Below are positions 52,535-61,647 of a stretch of DNA of 64,000 nt, in pieces; position 1 is the stretch's first letter, and the number at the start of each line of letters is the position of its first letter. This DNA comes from JBEVJC01 sp040510375 (GTDB taxonomy: Bacteria; Bacteroidota; Bacteroidia; Chitinophagales; Chitinophagaceae): positions 62,001-126,000 of the forward strand of contig JBEVJC010000024.1 in NCBI GenBank assembly GCA_040510375.1. Direction: 5' to 3'. A model generated the notes under the pieces. The model saw nothing but the letters and a program-made list of their open reading frames with translations. It searched no databases and was not told the origin of the DNA. Both the position numbers and the translations under genes were made by a program.

Positions 52535-55477
52535 TTAGTCCCCCACCTCGTTTTTCACCTCCTTACGCTGGATATCGAAGAGGAACTGGAACAGGTTGGT
52601 TTCCCTTGGAATCTGTAATTTTTTACGTAACCGGTAACGGCTGATCTCCACGCCCCTTACGGAAATACTCATCAGCTGTGCCACTTCCTTGCTGGAAAGG
52701 TTCATGCGCAGGTATGCACATAATTTAAGTTCATGGGCTTTCAGGTCAGGATAACGTTCTTTCAGCAACATCAGGAAATCCCCGTTTACCTTATCAAAAT
52801 GTACACTGAATTGTTCCCATTCTTCTGTTACCTTTTCCTCTTCGGCCATGATCCTTAAAATTTTTTTCAATTCACCCGGGTCATGTTTTTCCTTTCCTGT
52901 TTTGTTCATATGCTGCAGTTCCTCCCGGATCTTCTGGAGGAATTCTTCTTTCTGTACCAGGTGCATTGCGGTGGAAGCAAGTTGCGAATTTTTGTAACCG
53001 ATCTCTGCTTCCAGTTTTTCGTTTCGCAGTTTCACCACTTCCTTCTCCGATTTTTCCAGTTCAAGTGTATGCAGGTAGGCTTGTTTTTTCTGTTCTTCCT
53101 GGTGTTTCAATCTTTCCGATTGAAGTTTGCGCTGGTGCTTTTTATAGAACCACCACATGATACCCACTCCAAGAAGAGCGTAAAAAAGCCAGGCCCATGT
53201 GGTAAAATACCAGGGCGGCAACACCACAATACTATAACTGCTGATGGCGCTCTCACCGCGGAGGTTATTGCGCATCCGCACCTGGAATGTATAATTACCC
53301 GCGGGCAGGTTGGTATAATCCTTCTCGGTTTTTTTGGACCAGTCGGACCAGTCGCGATCAAAATTCCTGAGTTTATAACTGTATTCTATATTGGATTGCT
53401 GTTCATATAAAGGAGAAGAGAATTCGAAATGGAAAGAATTAAGATCATGGCCCAGAGAGAATACATCATCTTCCCTTTGTGCACTGCTGCCGTTGGCCAC
53501 GCGGGAATAACCATCATAAAGTAGTTGTTCGCTGCTACCCATGGCTTTTACCGTGCGGATAAAAACGGAAAGGCCTGCATTGGTCTGTTTATATTTTTCA
53601 TAGTTGATATGGTAGAATCCTTTTTCACCTCCCACAAAAATATTATTATCGTTCACAGGATAGATATGTTCAAACCCGCTCATGATTTTACCCGTGAGTT
53701 CCGGAAAAAAAATAAGTTTTGGTTCCCGTGTGGAAAAGTCAACCACCCCGATATTTTTTTCCTGCACGAACCAGATATTCCCGCTGCCATCTTCCTTCAG
53801 ATAACGGATTCCACGGGTACCAAAAATATCTTTATAATAGTCAGACAACTGAAAACTGTCTGCCCGGTGGTTGTATTCATAAATCCCTTTTTCGGTAGCA
53901 ATGATCACTTTGTTTTTGACCTTGTATACATGGTTATTCAATGTAGAGGGAAGACCGTTAGACTGTGTAAAAAGCCGGACTCCGTGGTTCAGGCCACTTT
54001 TTGCGGGGTCAATTTTATAAATGCCGCGATAAGGATGCGATACCCAGATGGTCTGGTCGTTATCGATTTCCAGAAAGCGGGCTGAGGCCCTGAAGTTCGC
54101 TACAGAACCGCGTTCTGTAAATACGCCATTATTATAATCAAACAGGCGCACACCCAGGTAGGTTCCCGCTGCGATGGTTGGTCCCTGTTTGAATTGCTGG
54201 ATGGATTCGAATGTCCAGAAGCCTGTGCCCCGGCTGATGGCGCTGGCCTGGTCGCCGCGCACCAGGTAGAAACCATCGTCCATTGCGGCGAGCATTTCGT
54301 TGTTTACAATTGAAAAACCGTAGGTCTGTCCCCAGGTTACCAATGATGTTTCATTACTGGCATAACTCAGGTCGCGTATAGCCGGCAACGGCATACGGAA
54401 AATTCCTGATGATAGTCCAAAGTACAGGTTGCCGTTCATCATGGAAACGGCGAAGCCTGATCCGTCGTTCATAACCGGGGGACTGATATGTTTTACCGCA
54501 TTATTGATTGCAATGAAATCGATGCCGCTGTCCAGTCCGAACCAGATATTATTACTCTTGTCAAGGAACATGGTGCGAATGCTGTTATGCTGTAGTCCGT
54601 CACGTTTGGAAAAATTATCAAGTACCCATCCATTTCTGTTTATCAGGTAAAAACCATTTGAGTTGGTACTTACTGCAACATGTTCCGGATCCACTATCAC
54701 AGCTCCGCTGAATTCGGTACCCGTTGGTACGGCCATACCTGTAAGCCGGAGTGGTGTAAGGGTGTTGCCGCCGAAACGGAATAAACCAAAACGATTGGTA
54801 CTCACCAGGGCAGTATCGTCGCCCAGTGCGGTCATATCATTTATCCGGATGCCAGCCGGAAGTTCATCAGCGGGGATAATGGTGGTAAATACTGCTCCCC
54901 TGAACTCTGATAAGCCGGTCCGGCCATCCTGGGCCAGTAACCTTCCTGAAACCAGTCCGAGGTAAATCCATGAGCTGGCGGCTGGATAAGAAGTGATCTT
55001 ATTATTATGGAAGCGGAAGATCCTGCCCGAGGATCGGAAGTACACATCCTCCCCCACTGTAATGATTGTCCAGATATCTGCAAAGCGGCGATCGGCTTCA
55101 GGAATTAGTCCCACCAGCGAATTAAAGACCAGTTTCCCGTTTTTGTCCGGTGCGAAATATCCAAATTCATCCTGGCCTCCTACATAGATCTTTTTATCCT
55201 TCCCAAACTCCATTGCCCTTAAAATGGTTTTATTGGGCAGCGGGTAGAGTTTCCAGTAGGTACCATCGAAGCTGAGCAATCCTTCATTATTGGCAAAATA
55301 CATCCGCCCCTCTACATCCTGCCTGATGGCCCAGTTCTGGGCACCGGCGTTATATTGGCTTTTTTCGTAATTCACTATTTCACTCTGGCCGATGTAGCGC
55401 TGAGTGAATGCATCAGACACGAAAAACAGTAAAAGGAAAAATATTAATACCCTGGAAATCATTGGCAGTTTAATCAT
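52535..55477 (-). CDS. Transmembrane one-component regulator (propeller, Y_Y_Y, LuxR-type HTH)
   Basis: A 980-aa sensor-regulator. A signal peptide (~1-25) is followed by a periplasmic two-bladed propeller sensor made of Reg_prop-type repeats (for example GLQHNSIRTMFLDKSNNIWFG), the triple-tyrosine Y_Y_Y domain (IEYSYKLRNFDRDWSDWSK, YTFQVRMRNN), one membrane helix (~residues 757-778, WAWLFYALLGVGIMWWFY), a cytoplasmic coiled coil and a C-terminal LuxR/GerE-like helix-turn-helix (LSSKEVAQLMSISVRGVEISRYRLRKKL). It has no kinase or receiver domain, so sensing and DNA binding are on one chain. It is divergent from the PKD/SusC/SusD operon, whose upstream region has paired GATGTA elements that are candidate binding sites. 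Confidence 0.9.
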   Translation of the reverse strand: MIKLPMISRVLIFFLLLFFVSDAFTQRYIGQSEIVNYEKSQYNAGAQNWAIRQDVEGRMYFANNEGLLSFDGTYWKLYPLPNKTILRAMEFGKDKKIYVGGQDEFGYFAPDKNGKLVFNSLVGLIPEADRRFADIWTIITVGEDVYFRSSGRIFRFHNNKITSYPAASSWIYLGLVSGRLLAQDGRTGLSEFRGAVFTTIIPADELPAGIRINDMTALGDDTALVSTNRFGLFRFGGNTLTPLRLTGMAVPTGTEFSGAVIVDPEHVAVSTNSNGFYLINRNGWVLDNFSKRDGLQHNSIRTMFLDKSNNIWFGLDSGIDFIAINNAVKHISPPVMNDGSGFAVSMMNGNLYFGLSSGIFRMPLPAIRDLSYASNETSLVTWGQTYGFSIVNNEMLAAMDDGFYLVRGDQASAISRGTGFWTFESIQQFKQGPTIAAGTYLGVRLFDYNNGVFTERGSVANFRASARFLEIDNDQTIWVSHPYRGIYKIDPAKSGLNHGVRLFTQSNGLPSTLNNHVYKVKNKVIIATEKGIYEYNHRADSFQLSDYYKDIFGTRGIRYLKEDGSGNIWFVQEKNIGVVDFSTREPKLIFFPELTGKIMSGFEHIYPVNDNNIFVGGEKGFYHINYEKYKQTNAGLSVFIRTVKAMGSSEQLLYDGYSRVANGSSAQREDDVFSLGHDLNSFHFEFSSPLYEQQSNIEYSYKLRNFDRDWSDWSKKTEKDYTNLPAGNYTFQVRMRNNLRGESAISSYSIVVLPPWYFTTWAWLFYALLGVGIMWWFYKKHQRKLQSERLKHQEEQKKQAYLHTLELEKSEKEVVKLRNEKLEAEIGYKNSQLASTAMHLVQKEEFLQKIREELQHMNKTGKEKHDPGELKKILRIMAEEEKVTEEWEQFSVHFDKVNGDFLMLLKERYPDLKAHELKLCAYLRMNLSSKEVAQLMSISVRGVEISRYRLRKKLQIPRETNLFQFLFDIQRKEVKNEVGD

Positions 55478-55546
55478 TATTAGGTCTACCTACAATTTAC
55501 CGCGATATTCATCAATACTTCCCGATTCCCGATTTTTTTTCACGCT

Positions 55547-55563
55547 GATGTACTACAGATGTA
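55547..55563 (+). promoter_or_regulatory. GATGTA direct-repeat element, copy A
   Basis: GATGTACTACAGATGTA: two GATGTA units with an 11-bp period. It also contains the palindrome ACTACA-GA-TGTAGT. The centre lies about 105 bp upstream of the predicted transcription start. Confidence 0.5.
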
Positions 55564-55598
55564 GTGAATGCATTGATTTCAGGTGTTTATTTTGGTAT

Positions 55599-55615
55599 GA
55601 TGTAGTAGTGATGTA
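55599..55615 (+). promoter_or_regulatory. GATGTA direct-repeat element, copy B
   Basis: GATGTAGTAGTGATGTA: same layout as copy A, exactly 52 bp (about five helical turns) downstream of it. The centre is about 53 bp before the predicted start and just upstream of the -33 box, an activator position. Confidence 0.5.
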
Positions 55616-55707
55616 CCCCATTATTTCCCTGTCGTCAGTACAGCGCTAACTTTGCTTTGCTTGTTCATACGGGTCAGCCAGCCCGCTCAAAACTTAACGC
55701 TTGTACA

Positions 55708-55821
55708 ATGAAACGAGAAAAAACGATTGCCATACTTCCCGCTCCCGGAAGTATGACCAACTTAAACCTCCCCTTAAAACATATTCAGATTTTTTACCAG
55801 TTTATCCCGAAAACCGGATGA
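55708..55821 (+). other. Leader ORF (37 codons) with internal hairpin
   Basis: ATG 55708 to TGA 55819. The product begins MKREKTIAILPAPGSM. The ORF spans a hairpin at 55731-55755 (CATACTTCC / GGAAGTATG, 7-nt loop) with no T-run after it. It lies in the untranslated leader of the PKD/SusC/SusD operon, 64 bp before the PKD start. It may be only RNA structure; translation is not shown. Confidence 0.3.
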
Positions 55822-55885
55822 TTAATCCATGCCCGAACCCGCCTCTGCTTATCAACCAATTTTAGAAACGAAATCATTTAAAACG

Positions 55886-56695
55886 ATGAGAATCCCGCTA
55901 ATTTTTACTCCGGTATTGCTGGCGATGGCAGTAGCTATATCTGGATGCCAGCCCGATAAGGTCAAGGAGTTGGGAGAACCGGCCGCTTCTTCCTTTACGA
56001 TTGCCCCCGTGACGGGCAAGGCCAATACCTACGCTTTGGCCAGTACTTCAACCAATGCCTTTGGATATGCCTGGGATATGGGCAATGGAACATACATAAA
56101 AGGCGGAGCACTTGATACAGCTTATTTCCCCACTATGGGAACATACACTGTCCGCCTCCGCGCATTTGGACCCGGAGGTTCCACCGTATCTGAGCAAACA
56201 GTTACAGTCACGTCCGACGATCTGCTGAACATTCCCCAGTTTGTATTACTTACTGCACATAGCTGGAAACTTGATCCGGCGGATGGTGCGAATGCAATTA
56301 TTGTGGGAACCGAAGGTAACCCTGGCCAGTACTTTGGCGGAGGTGGACTCGATGCCTGTCAGAAAGACGATGTGTATACGTTTGGAACCGATCTTAAGCT
56401 GACCTATAATGCCAACGGTTCCACGTTCAATGCAGGTAATATCAGTCCCAATTATACCTGCGGGACCGACCGGTCGTATACCGATTTCGTTTATGCATAC
56501 TCACCCAATGTACCTGCGGGATCTGCGGGTGTTGGACTGATCACCCTTAATGCGAATGTGCCGGATAAATTTATCGGTGTCACTGACATTTCAAGTAATA
56601 GTTACCGGATCATCTCGATCAGTGCTACCAATATGGTACTGCGGTCGGGAACAGCATCGCAGACCGTCCACCAGTTCAAATTCGTGGCCAATTAA
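55886..56695 (+). CDS. PKD-domain surface lipoprotein
   Basis: A 269-aa lipoprotein starting at ATG 55886 (MRIPLIFTPVLL); the longer frame from 55829 adds 19 residues without a signal. Lipobox AISGCQPDK. A PKD-type Ig domain follows (~25-110: NAFGYAWDMGNGTYIKGG, YTVRLRAFGPGGSTVSEQTVTV), then a lipocalin-like C-terminal domain (AHSWKLDPADG, DVYTFGTDLKLTYNANGS). Similar proteins are glycan-binding companions of SusCD pairs, sometimes with laminarin-type loci; no enzyme is visible here. Unusually it precedes SusC as first gene of the operon, 39 bp upstream. Confidence 0.82.
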   Translation: MRIPLIFTPVLLAMAVAISGCQPDKVKELGEPAASSFTIAPVTGKANTYALASTSTNAFGYAWDMGNGTYIKGGALDTAYFPTMGTYTVRLRAFGPGGSTVSEQTVTVTSDDLLNIPQFVLLTAHSWKLDPADGANAIIVGTEGNPGQYFGGGGLDACQKDDVYTFGTDLKLTYNANGSTFNAGNISPNYTCGTDRSYTDFVYAYSPNVPAGSAGVGLITLNANVPDKFIGVTDISSNSYRIISISATNMVLRSGTASQTVHQFKFVAN

Positions 56696-56734
56696 ATACG
56701 AACCAGAATCAGTTAACTCAATTAAAAATTGCAT

Positions 56735-59700
56735 ATGAGATATTTCGTCAGGTTTTTAAGTATGGCCCTCCTGCTTATCATTGCAGGCTCTGTCCATGCG
56801 CAGAATATCCTGGTATCCGGAAGGGTCACCAGTAAAACGACGGGTACGGCGCTTGCGTCGGCTTCGGTCAACCTTAAGGGTACCAATATTGCAACTGTTA
56901 CCAACGACTCGGGACAATATAACCTGTCACTGCCTCCGGGTGGCGGAATGCTGGTCATTTCTTATATAGGTATGGCCACACAGGAAATCCTTGCCACCAG
57001 TGCCGGGAGCTACAATGCTATCCTTGATGATGGTACCGCCAATACACTTGCCGACCTGGTAATTGTGGGATATGGCAGCCAGCGTCGTGCAAATGTAACC
57101 GGTGCTATTTCCACCGTTGCTACAAAGGAACTGGTGCAGGCACCGGTTGCCGACCTTAGTAATGCGCTGATCGGAAGGGTTCCCGGTATTATAACCAAAC
57201 AGGCTTCGGGTGAACCGGGTGCTGATGATGCCCGTCTTTATATCCGTGGCCAGTCGACCTTCTCCGGAAGTATGGAACCCCTGGTTGTTGTTGATGGGAT
57301 TGTGCGGACATTCCGTGATTTTTCACAACTGGATGCCAATGAAGTTGAATCGATCAGTATCCTGAAAGATGCTTCTTCTGCTGCCATCTTTGGTGTTCGC
57401 GGTGCCAATGGAGTATTACTTGTAACCACCAAGAGAGGAAAAACGGGAAAGAATACAACCAGTTACTCTTTTAATTACGCACGTCAGGAAGTCTCTAAAT
57501 TCAATGATAACCTTGGTTCCTTTGAATATGCCACATTGCTTTCGGAAGCACAGCTCAATGATGGTGTGCCCATTACCTATACGCCTGAGCAAATAGAAGC
57601 ATTCCGCACCGGCTCTGATCCGGTACTGTATCCAAACACCGACTGGCAGCGGCTTGTACTGGGTGGCTCTGCTGGCCAGATGCAACATAACCTGAACTTC
57701 AGTGGTGGTACTGAAAAATTAAAATACTTCGCTTCACTGGGATATTTTGACCAGAAGGGTTTGTATAGTTCACTTGGATACAAACGATATAACCTGCGTC
57801 TGAATCTTGACCTGCAGGTTACCAACACTACCAAGGTATCTATCGATGTGTCAGGCCGACTGGAAAAACGCACCGCGCCACCTACCGGAATCTCGCAGAT
57901 TTTTGAACATACCCTGCGTAACCCCCCAACAATACCTGCTGTATACGATGGTGTGGGATATGCACAGATTGGTTCATACACCAATACATTAAGGGCCATT
58001 GACCCGGCGGGCGGTTATAACAGAAGGGAAGACAATACAATCCTTACCAACCTTGCAATTGAACAACAAATCCCCTGGGTAAAGGGTCTTTCTTTAAGAG
58101 GTGTACTTGCATATGACAAACGGATGAACTTTTCAAAAGCATGGCGGGATAATGTGTATGTATATACAGCAAACGGATCAGGTGGATTTGTCCAGTCGAA
58201 CTACAATGCACCCAGCCTGAATCAGGATTATTACCAGAACCACCAGACCGAACTGCAGGCACAGCTGAATTATAACCGCCGTTTTGGAAAACACAATGTA
58301 TCTGCCCTTGTGCTGATACTCCGTCAGGAACGCCCTGTTGAATTCTTTGGTGCGGGCCGCAGCGGATTCGAAAACGGATTTTTCCAGGCATTGAACTTCG
58401 GGCCAGCAACCAATTCGACAGGTGGAATAACAGAAACGATCTATGGCAATCTCGACCGGTTTGCCCTGCGCAGTGCTGCCGGCCGGATTAACTATGACTA
58501 CGATGGCAGGTATCTTTTCCAGGCCAGCCTTCGCCGTGATGAAACGGAAAACTTTGCACCAAAATTCCGTCGTGGTTATTTCCCCGCTTTCTCAGCAGGC
58601 TGGATAGTCTCCCGGGAAAATTTTATGGAAGGCACAGCAGGTGTACTTGATTTCCTGAAAATAAAAGGTTCATGGGGTCAGCTGGGTAACGACAAGATTG
58701 GTGATGAACTACGTTTCGCCTACATCTCCCGTTACCAGAGTGTGGCAAACAACTATGCATTTGGAGGATCGACATTACCAGGATTGAATCCACTTGCTTC
58801 CAATCCGATTGTACAGTGGGAATCTTCCACCAAGTCTGATATCGGTTTTGAAGCACGTTTCCTGAAAGGGATGTTTGATATTGAAATGGATTTCTTCAGG
58901 GAATACCGGAAGGATATACTTGGATACCGGTACTCACAGATCCCATCTGCATATGGAGGACAATTACCTCCTGAAAACGTGGGTGCTGTGCTCAACAGGG
59001 GTCTTGAACTTAATATCGGTCACAGTAAATCAATTGACCGGAACTGGTCGTATTTCGCCCGCGCAAATATGACCCTTGTAAAAAATGAAATCAGGAAAGC
59101 ACCAGTTGCCGCCAACCTTACCGATGCATTGAATGTGATCGGCCGCCCCATTGGTGCCTACTATGGTTACAAGGCAATTGGTATTATCCGCGACCAGGCT
59201 ACACTTGACGGATATACGGTAACAACTGAGTTCCCTGTTGGACTGGGTGATATCATGTATGATGACCTGAACAAGGATGGTGTGATAAATTCGAACGACA
59301 GGCAATACCTGACCACGGGTAATATCCCTGAACTGGTTTATGGTATTTCAGGTGGTGCACGCTGGAAAGGATTTGAAATGAATTTCCTGTTCCAGGGAGC
59401 CGACCGTGTGCATCAGCAACTGATCAATAACGCTGGTTATGCATTCTTTAATGGCGGACGCGTATCGGCCGAATGGCTGGATCGCTGGAACCCATCGAAC
59501 CCTGATGGAAAACTGCCAAAACTTTCTACCAATGCAACGGCTACTACCAATAACTACCAGATTCCCGGCGGACCAAGTTATGGTTTAGGCGGTAATAGCT
59601 TCTGGATAAAAAATGCTGCGTACCTGCGTTTGAAAAATGCAGAGATCGCTTACAATTTTTCAACGGACCTGGTTAAAAAAGCAGGGATATCAAACCTGAG

Positions 59701-59833
59701 GGTATTTGCAACCGGACAAAACCTGGTTACCTGGACTAAACTGCGGAATGTGGATCCTGAAAATACAAACACCAGCGGCTGGTATTATCCGGTGCAGGCG
59801 GTTTTTAATTTCGGTGTCAACGTCCAGTTTTAA
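56735..59833 (+). CDS. SusC/RagA-family TonB-linked outer-membrane protein
   Basis: A 1032-aa SusC-type importer, starting at ATG 56735 (MRYFVRFLSMALL) rather than the TTG two codons upstream. The signal peptide ends SVHAQ. Blocks: NILVSGRVTSKTTGTALASA (carboxypeptidase-like), LADLVIVGYGSQRRANVTGA, ARLYIRGQSTFSG and ILKDASSAAIFGVRGANGVLL (plug), and a barrel ending FNFGVNVQF. It follows the PKD lipoprotein by 39 bp and precedes SusD by 35 bp. It is under the 55647 promoter and probably controlled by the divergent transmembrane regulator. Confidence 0.95.
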   Translation: MRYFVRFLSMALLLIIAGSVHAQNILVSGRVTSKTTGTALASASVNLKGTNIATVTNDSGQYNLSLPPGGGMLVISYIGMATQEILATSAGSYNAILDDGTANTLADLVIVGYGSQRRANVTGAISTVATKELVQAPVADLSNALIGRVPGIITKQASGEPGADDARLYIRGQSTFSGSMEPLVVVDGIVRTFRDFSQLDANEVESISILKDASSAAIFGVRGANGVLLVTTKRGKTGKNTTSYSFNYARQEVSKFNDNLGSFEYATLLSEAQLNDGVPITYTPEQIEAFRTGSDPVLYPNTDWQRLVLGGSAGQMQHNLNFSGGTEKLKYFASLGYFDQKGLYSSLGYKRYNLRLNLDLQVTNTTKVSIDVSGRLEKRTAPPTGISQIFEHTLRNPPTIPAVYDGVGYAQIGSYTNTLRAIDPAGGYNRREDNTILTNLAIEQQIPWVKGLSLRGVLAYDKRMNFSKAWRDNVYVYTANGSGGFVQSNYNAPSLNQDYYQNHQTELQAQLNYNRRFGKHNVSALVLILRQERPVEFFGAGRSGFENGFFQALNFGPATNSTGGITETIYGNLDRFALRSAAGRINYDYDGRYLFQASLRRDETENFAPKFRRGYFPAFSAGWIVSRENFMEGTAGVLDFLKIKGSWGQLGNDKIGDELRFAYISRYQSVANNYAFGGSTLPGLNPLASNPIVQWESSTKSDIGFEARFLKGMFDIEMDFFREYRKDILGYRYSQIPSAYGGQLPPENVGAVLNRGLELNIGHSKSIDRNWSYFARANMTLVKNEIRKAPVAANLTDALNVIGRPIGAYYGYKAIGIIRDQATLDGYTVTTEFPVGLGDIMYDDLNKDGVINSNDRQYLTTGNIPELVYGISGGARWKGFEMNFLFQGADRVHQQLINNAGYAFFNGGRVSAEWLDRWNPSNPDGKLPKLSTNATATTNNYQIPGGPSYGLGGNSFWIKNAAYLRLKNAEIAYNFSTDLVKKAGISNLRVFATGQNLVTWTKLRNVDPENTNTSGWYYPVQAVFNFGVNVQF

Positions 59834-59868
59834 TTCAATCCGCCAGTTAAACTTTATAAACAAACAGT

Positions 59869-61554
59869 ATGCTTACAAGAAAATTAAAATGGATCACCGG
59901 AATACTCGTTGTGGTAATAATGACGGGTTCCTGTAAAAAGAGTTTCCTGGAACAGTTTCCCAGCGATTCCCTTTCAGATGTGACGGTCTTCCAGGATATC
60001 AACCTGGCTAACCGGGTCCTCACAAATATCTATGGCACGATGCCCAATGGATTTGCACGTCGCGACCAGAATCCGGGTGATGCCGGATGGTCGAGGGGTA
60101 TGTCGGCCTTCGCCATGGCAACCGATGATGCAGAAGGTAATAACCTTGCTGCTTCCACCCATGCACTTAACCAGGGACAGTTACCGACTACCTGGGCGTA
60201 TGCTGATGATATATGGGTAAGCCAGTATGCAGTTATTCGTAAATGCAATTCGTTCATCGAACAGATCGATGCGGTTCCTGCTGATGCTGCACTGAAAACA
60301 AGGATGAAGGCAGAAGCCATATTCCTCCGGGCTTTTGCGTATGCCGAACTCATCAAATGTTTTGGTGGTGTACCCCTGATCATTACCACAGGCACTCCAT
60401 CGGAATCCATCATTGCACGTAATACGTACGAAGAATGTGTGACGCAAATTGTAGCAGATTGTGATGCGGCTGCAGCGGACCTGCCACCGGTAATGCCTAC
60501 GGCCGACCTGGGCCGCGCAACAAAGGTTGCAGCACTTGCCCTGAAAGCCCGGATCCTCCTGTATTTCGCCAGTCCGCTGAATACTCCCAACGCTGCCGAT
60601 GCCACTACCCGTTTCACCGCAGCAGCAGCTGCCGGAAGGGAAGTGATGGCATTCGGACCCGCACCCGGCAGCGGCCAGTACGGACTTTATGCCGATTACT
60701 ATCGCCTGTTCATGGATAAACTGGGAAACAATGAAGTGATCTTCGCCCGTAAATTCCAGAACCCAAGCATCAACCCAAGTGATGGTGCAAGGAATAAATG
60801 GTATTTCAGCGCCAATGCAAACGACGGTGCCTGGGGTGGATTTGCTCCTACCCAAAACCTGGTGGATGCATATGAAATGAAGAATGGTCTTCCAATCAGC
60901 GAACCAGGCTCGGGTTATGATGACCAGTCGCCCTATACCAACCGGGATAACCGCCTGGATAAAACGGTAATCCATAATGGAACACTTTACAAACAAGGTA
61001 AAGTGATTGAAACATTCCGCGGTGGTAATGCCAACCTGCCTACCAATGGTGATTCATCTAAAACCGGATATGGTCTGCTGAAACTGGTGGATACTTCCAA
61101 ATATGGCGCAAATGGAAATGCTGATAATGACTGGATCTTTATACGATATGCCGAAGTATTGCTGAATTATGCAGAAGCACAGAATGAAGCAGTGGGTCCC
61201 GATGCATCGGTATACACCGCCCTCAACCAGGTACGTACCAGGGCCGGCCAGCCGGCTATGACACCGGGTCTTTCACAAGCCGCCATGCGCGAAAAGATCA
61301 GGAATGAACGCAGGGTAGAACTGTGTTTTGAAGAACACCGTTTCTTCGATGTACGTCGTTGGAAATTGGGTGAAGTTTATTTCAAGGAGCCGGCACGTAA
61401 GGTATCGGTGGTGAAATTACCTGATAATAGTCTTCGGTTCACCTACCAGATCCTGGAAACAAGGGATTATAAACCGTTCATGGATCGCCTGCCTATCCCG
61501 CAAAATGAGATAGACAAAAATGACCTGCTGATCCAGAACCCTGACTATAATTAA
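59869..61554 (+). CDS. SusD/RagB-family surface lipoprotein
   Basis: A 561-aa SusD homologue. Lipobox VIMTGSCKKSFLE. Blocks: FQDINLANRVLTNIYGTMP, KAEAIFLRAFAYAELIKCFGGVPLI, WIFIRYAEVLLNYAEAQNEA, REKIRNERRVELCFEEHRFFDVRRW and FMDRLPIPQNEIDKN, with the final LLIQNPDYN. It is the lid partner of the SusC 35 bp upstream. A terminator-like hairpin follows 42 bp after its stop, before the FG-GAP lipoprotein gene. Confidence 0.95.
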   Translation: MLTRKLKWITGILVVVIMTGSCKKSFLEQFPSDSLSDVTVFQDINLANRVLTNIYGTMPNGFARRDQNPGDAGWSRGMSAFAMATDDAEGNNLAASTHALNQGQLPTTWAYADDIWVSQYAVIRKCNSFIEQIDAVPADAALKTRMKAEAIFLRAFAYAELIKCFGGVPLIITTGTPSESIIARNTYEECVTQIVADCDAAAADLPPVMPTADLGRATKVAALALKARILLYFASPLNTPNAADATTRFTAAAAAGREVMAFGPAPGSGQYGLYADYYRLFMDKLGNNEVIFARKFQNPSINPSDGARNKWYFSANANDGAWGGFAPTQNLVDAYEMKNGLPISEPGSGYDDQSPYTNRDNRLDKTVIHNGTLYKQGKVIETFRGGNANLPTNGDSSKTGYGLLKLVDTSKYGANGNADNDWIFIRYAEVLLNYAEAQNEAVGPDASVYTALNQVRTRAGQPAMTPGLSQAAMREKIRNERRVELCFEEHRFFDVRRWKLGEVYFKEPARKVSVVKLPDNSLRFTYQILETRDYKPFMDRLPIPQNEIDKNDLLIQNPDYN

Positions 61555-61596
61555 GGGGTTGGTTCTTTAAAAAATTCATTTGTTAAGCAATCGTTT

Positions 61597-61627
61597 AACC
61601 CTGGTTGTTCGACCGGGGTTATTTTTT
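61597..61627 (+). terminator. Terminator after SusD
   Basis: A 9-bp stem AACCCTGGT / ACCGGGGTT (one G-U wobble) with a 6-nt loop, followed by ATTTTTTA. It lies 20 bp before the ATG of the next gene, so it may end the SusD transcript fully or only partly. Confidence 0.75.
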
Positions 61628-61647
61628 ATATCTTACTAAAAAATATT

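Larger units (their letters stand above)
55478..55885 (+). promoter_or_regulatory. Divergent regulatory region with promoter of the PKD/SusC/SusD operon
   Basis: This 408-bp gap holds, from left to right, two GATGTA-N5-GATGTA elements (separate entries), a plus-strand promoter with TTTC at 55624-55627, a 19-bp spacer and a perfect -7 box TAACTTTG at 55647-55654, and a leader of about 225 nt. The leader includes a 9-bp hairpin and a 37-codon ORF (55708-55821). No promoter motif for the minus-strand regulator was found. Confidence 0.6.

Noticed and set aside
60030..60996. Long antisense ORFs inside the last SusD gene (195 and 271 codons)
   Set aside because: The opposite strand has full SusD motifs; these are shadows created by codon bias.
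61585..61600. GCAATCGTTTAACC as a further LacI operator
   Set aside because: Only one half-site matches; the other side is not palindromic and the bases belong to the terminator stem.
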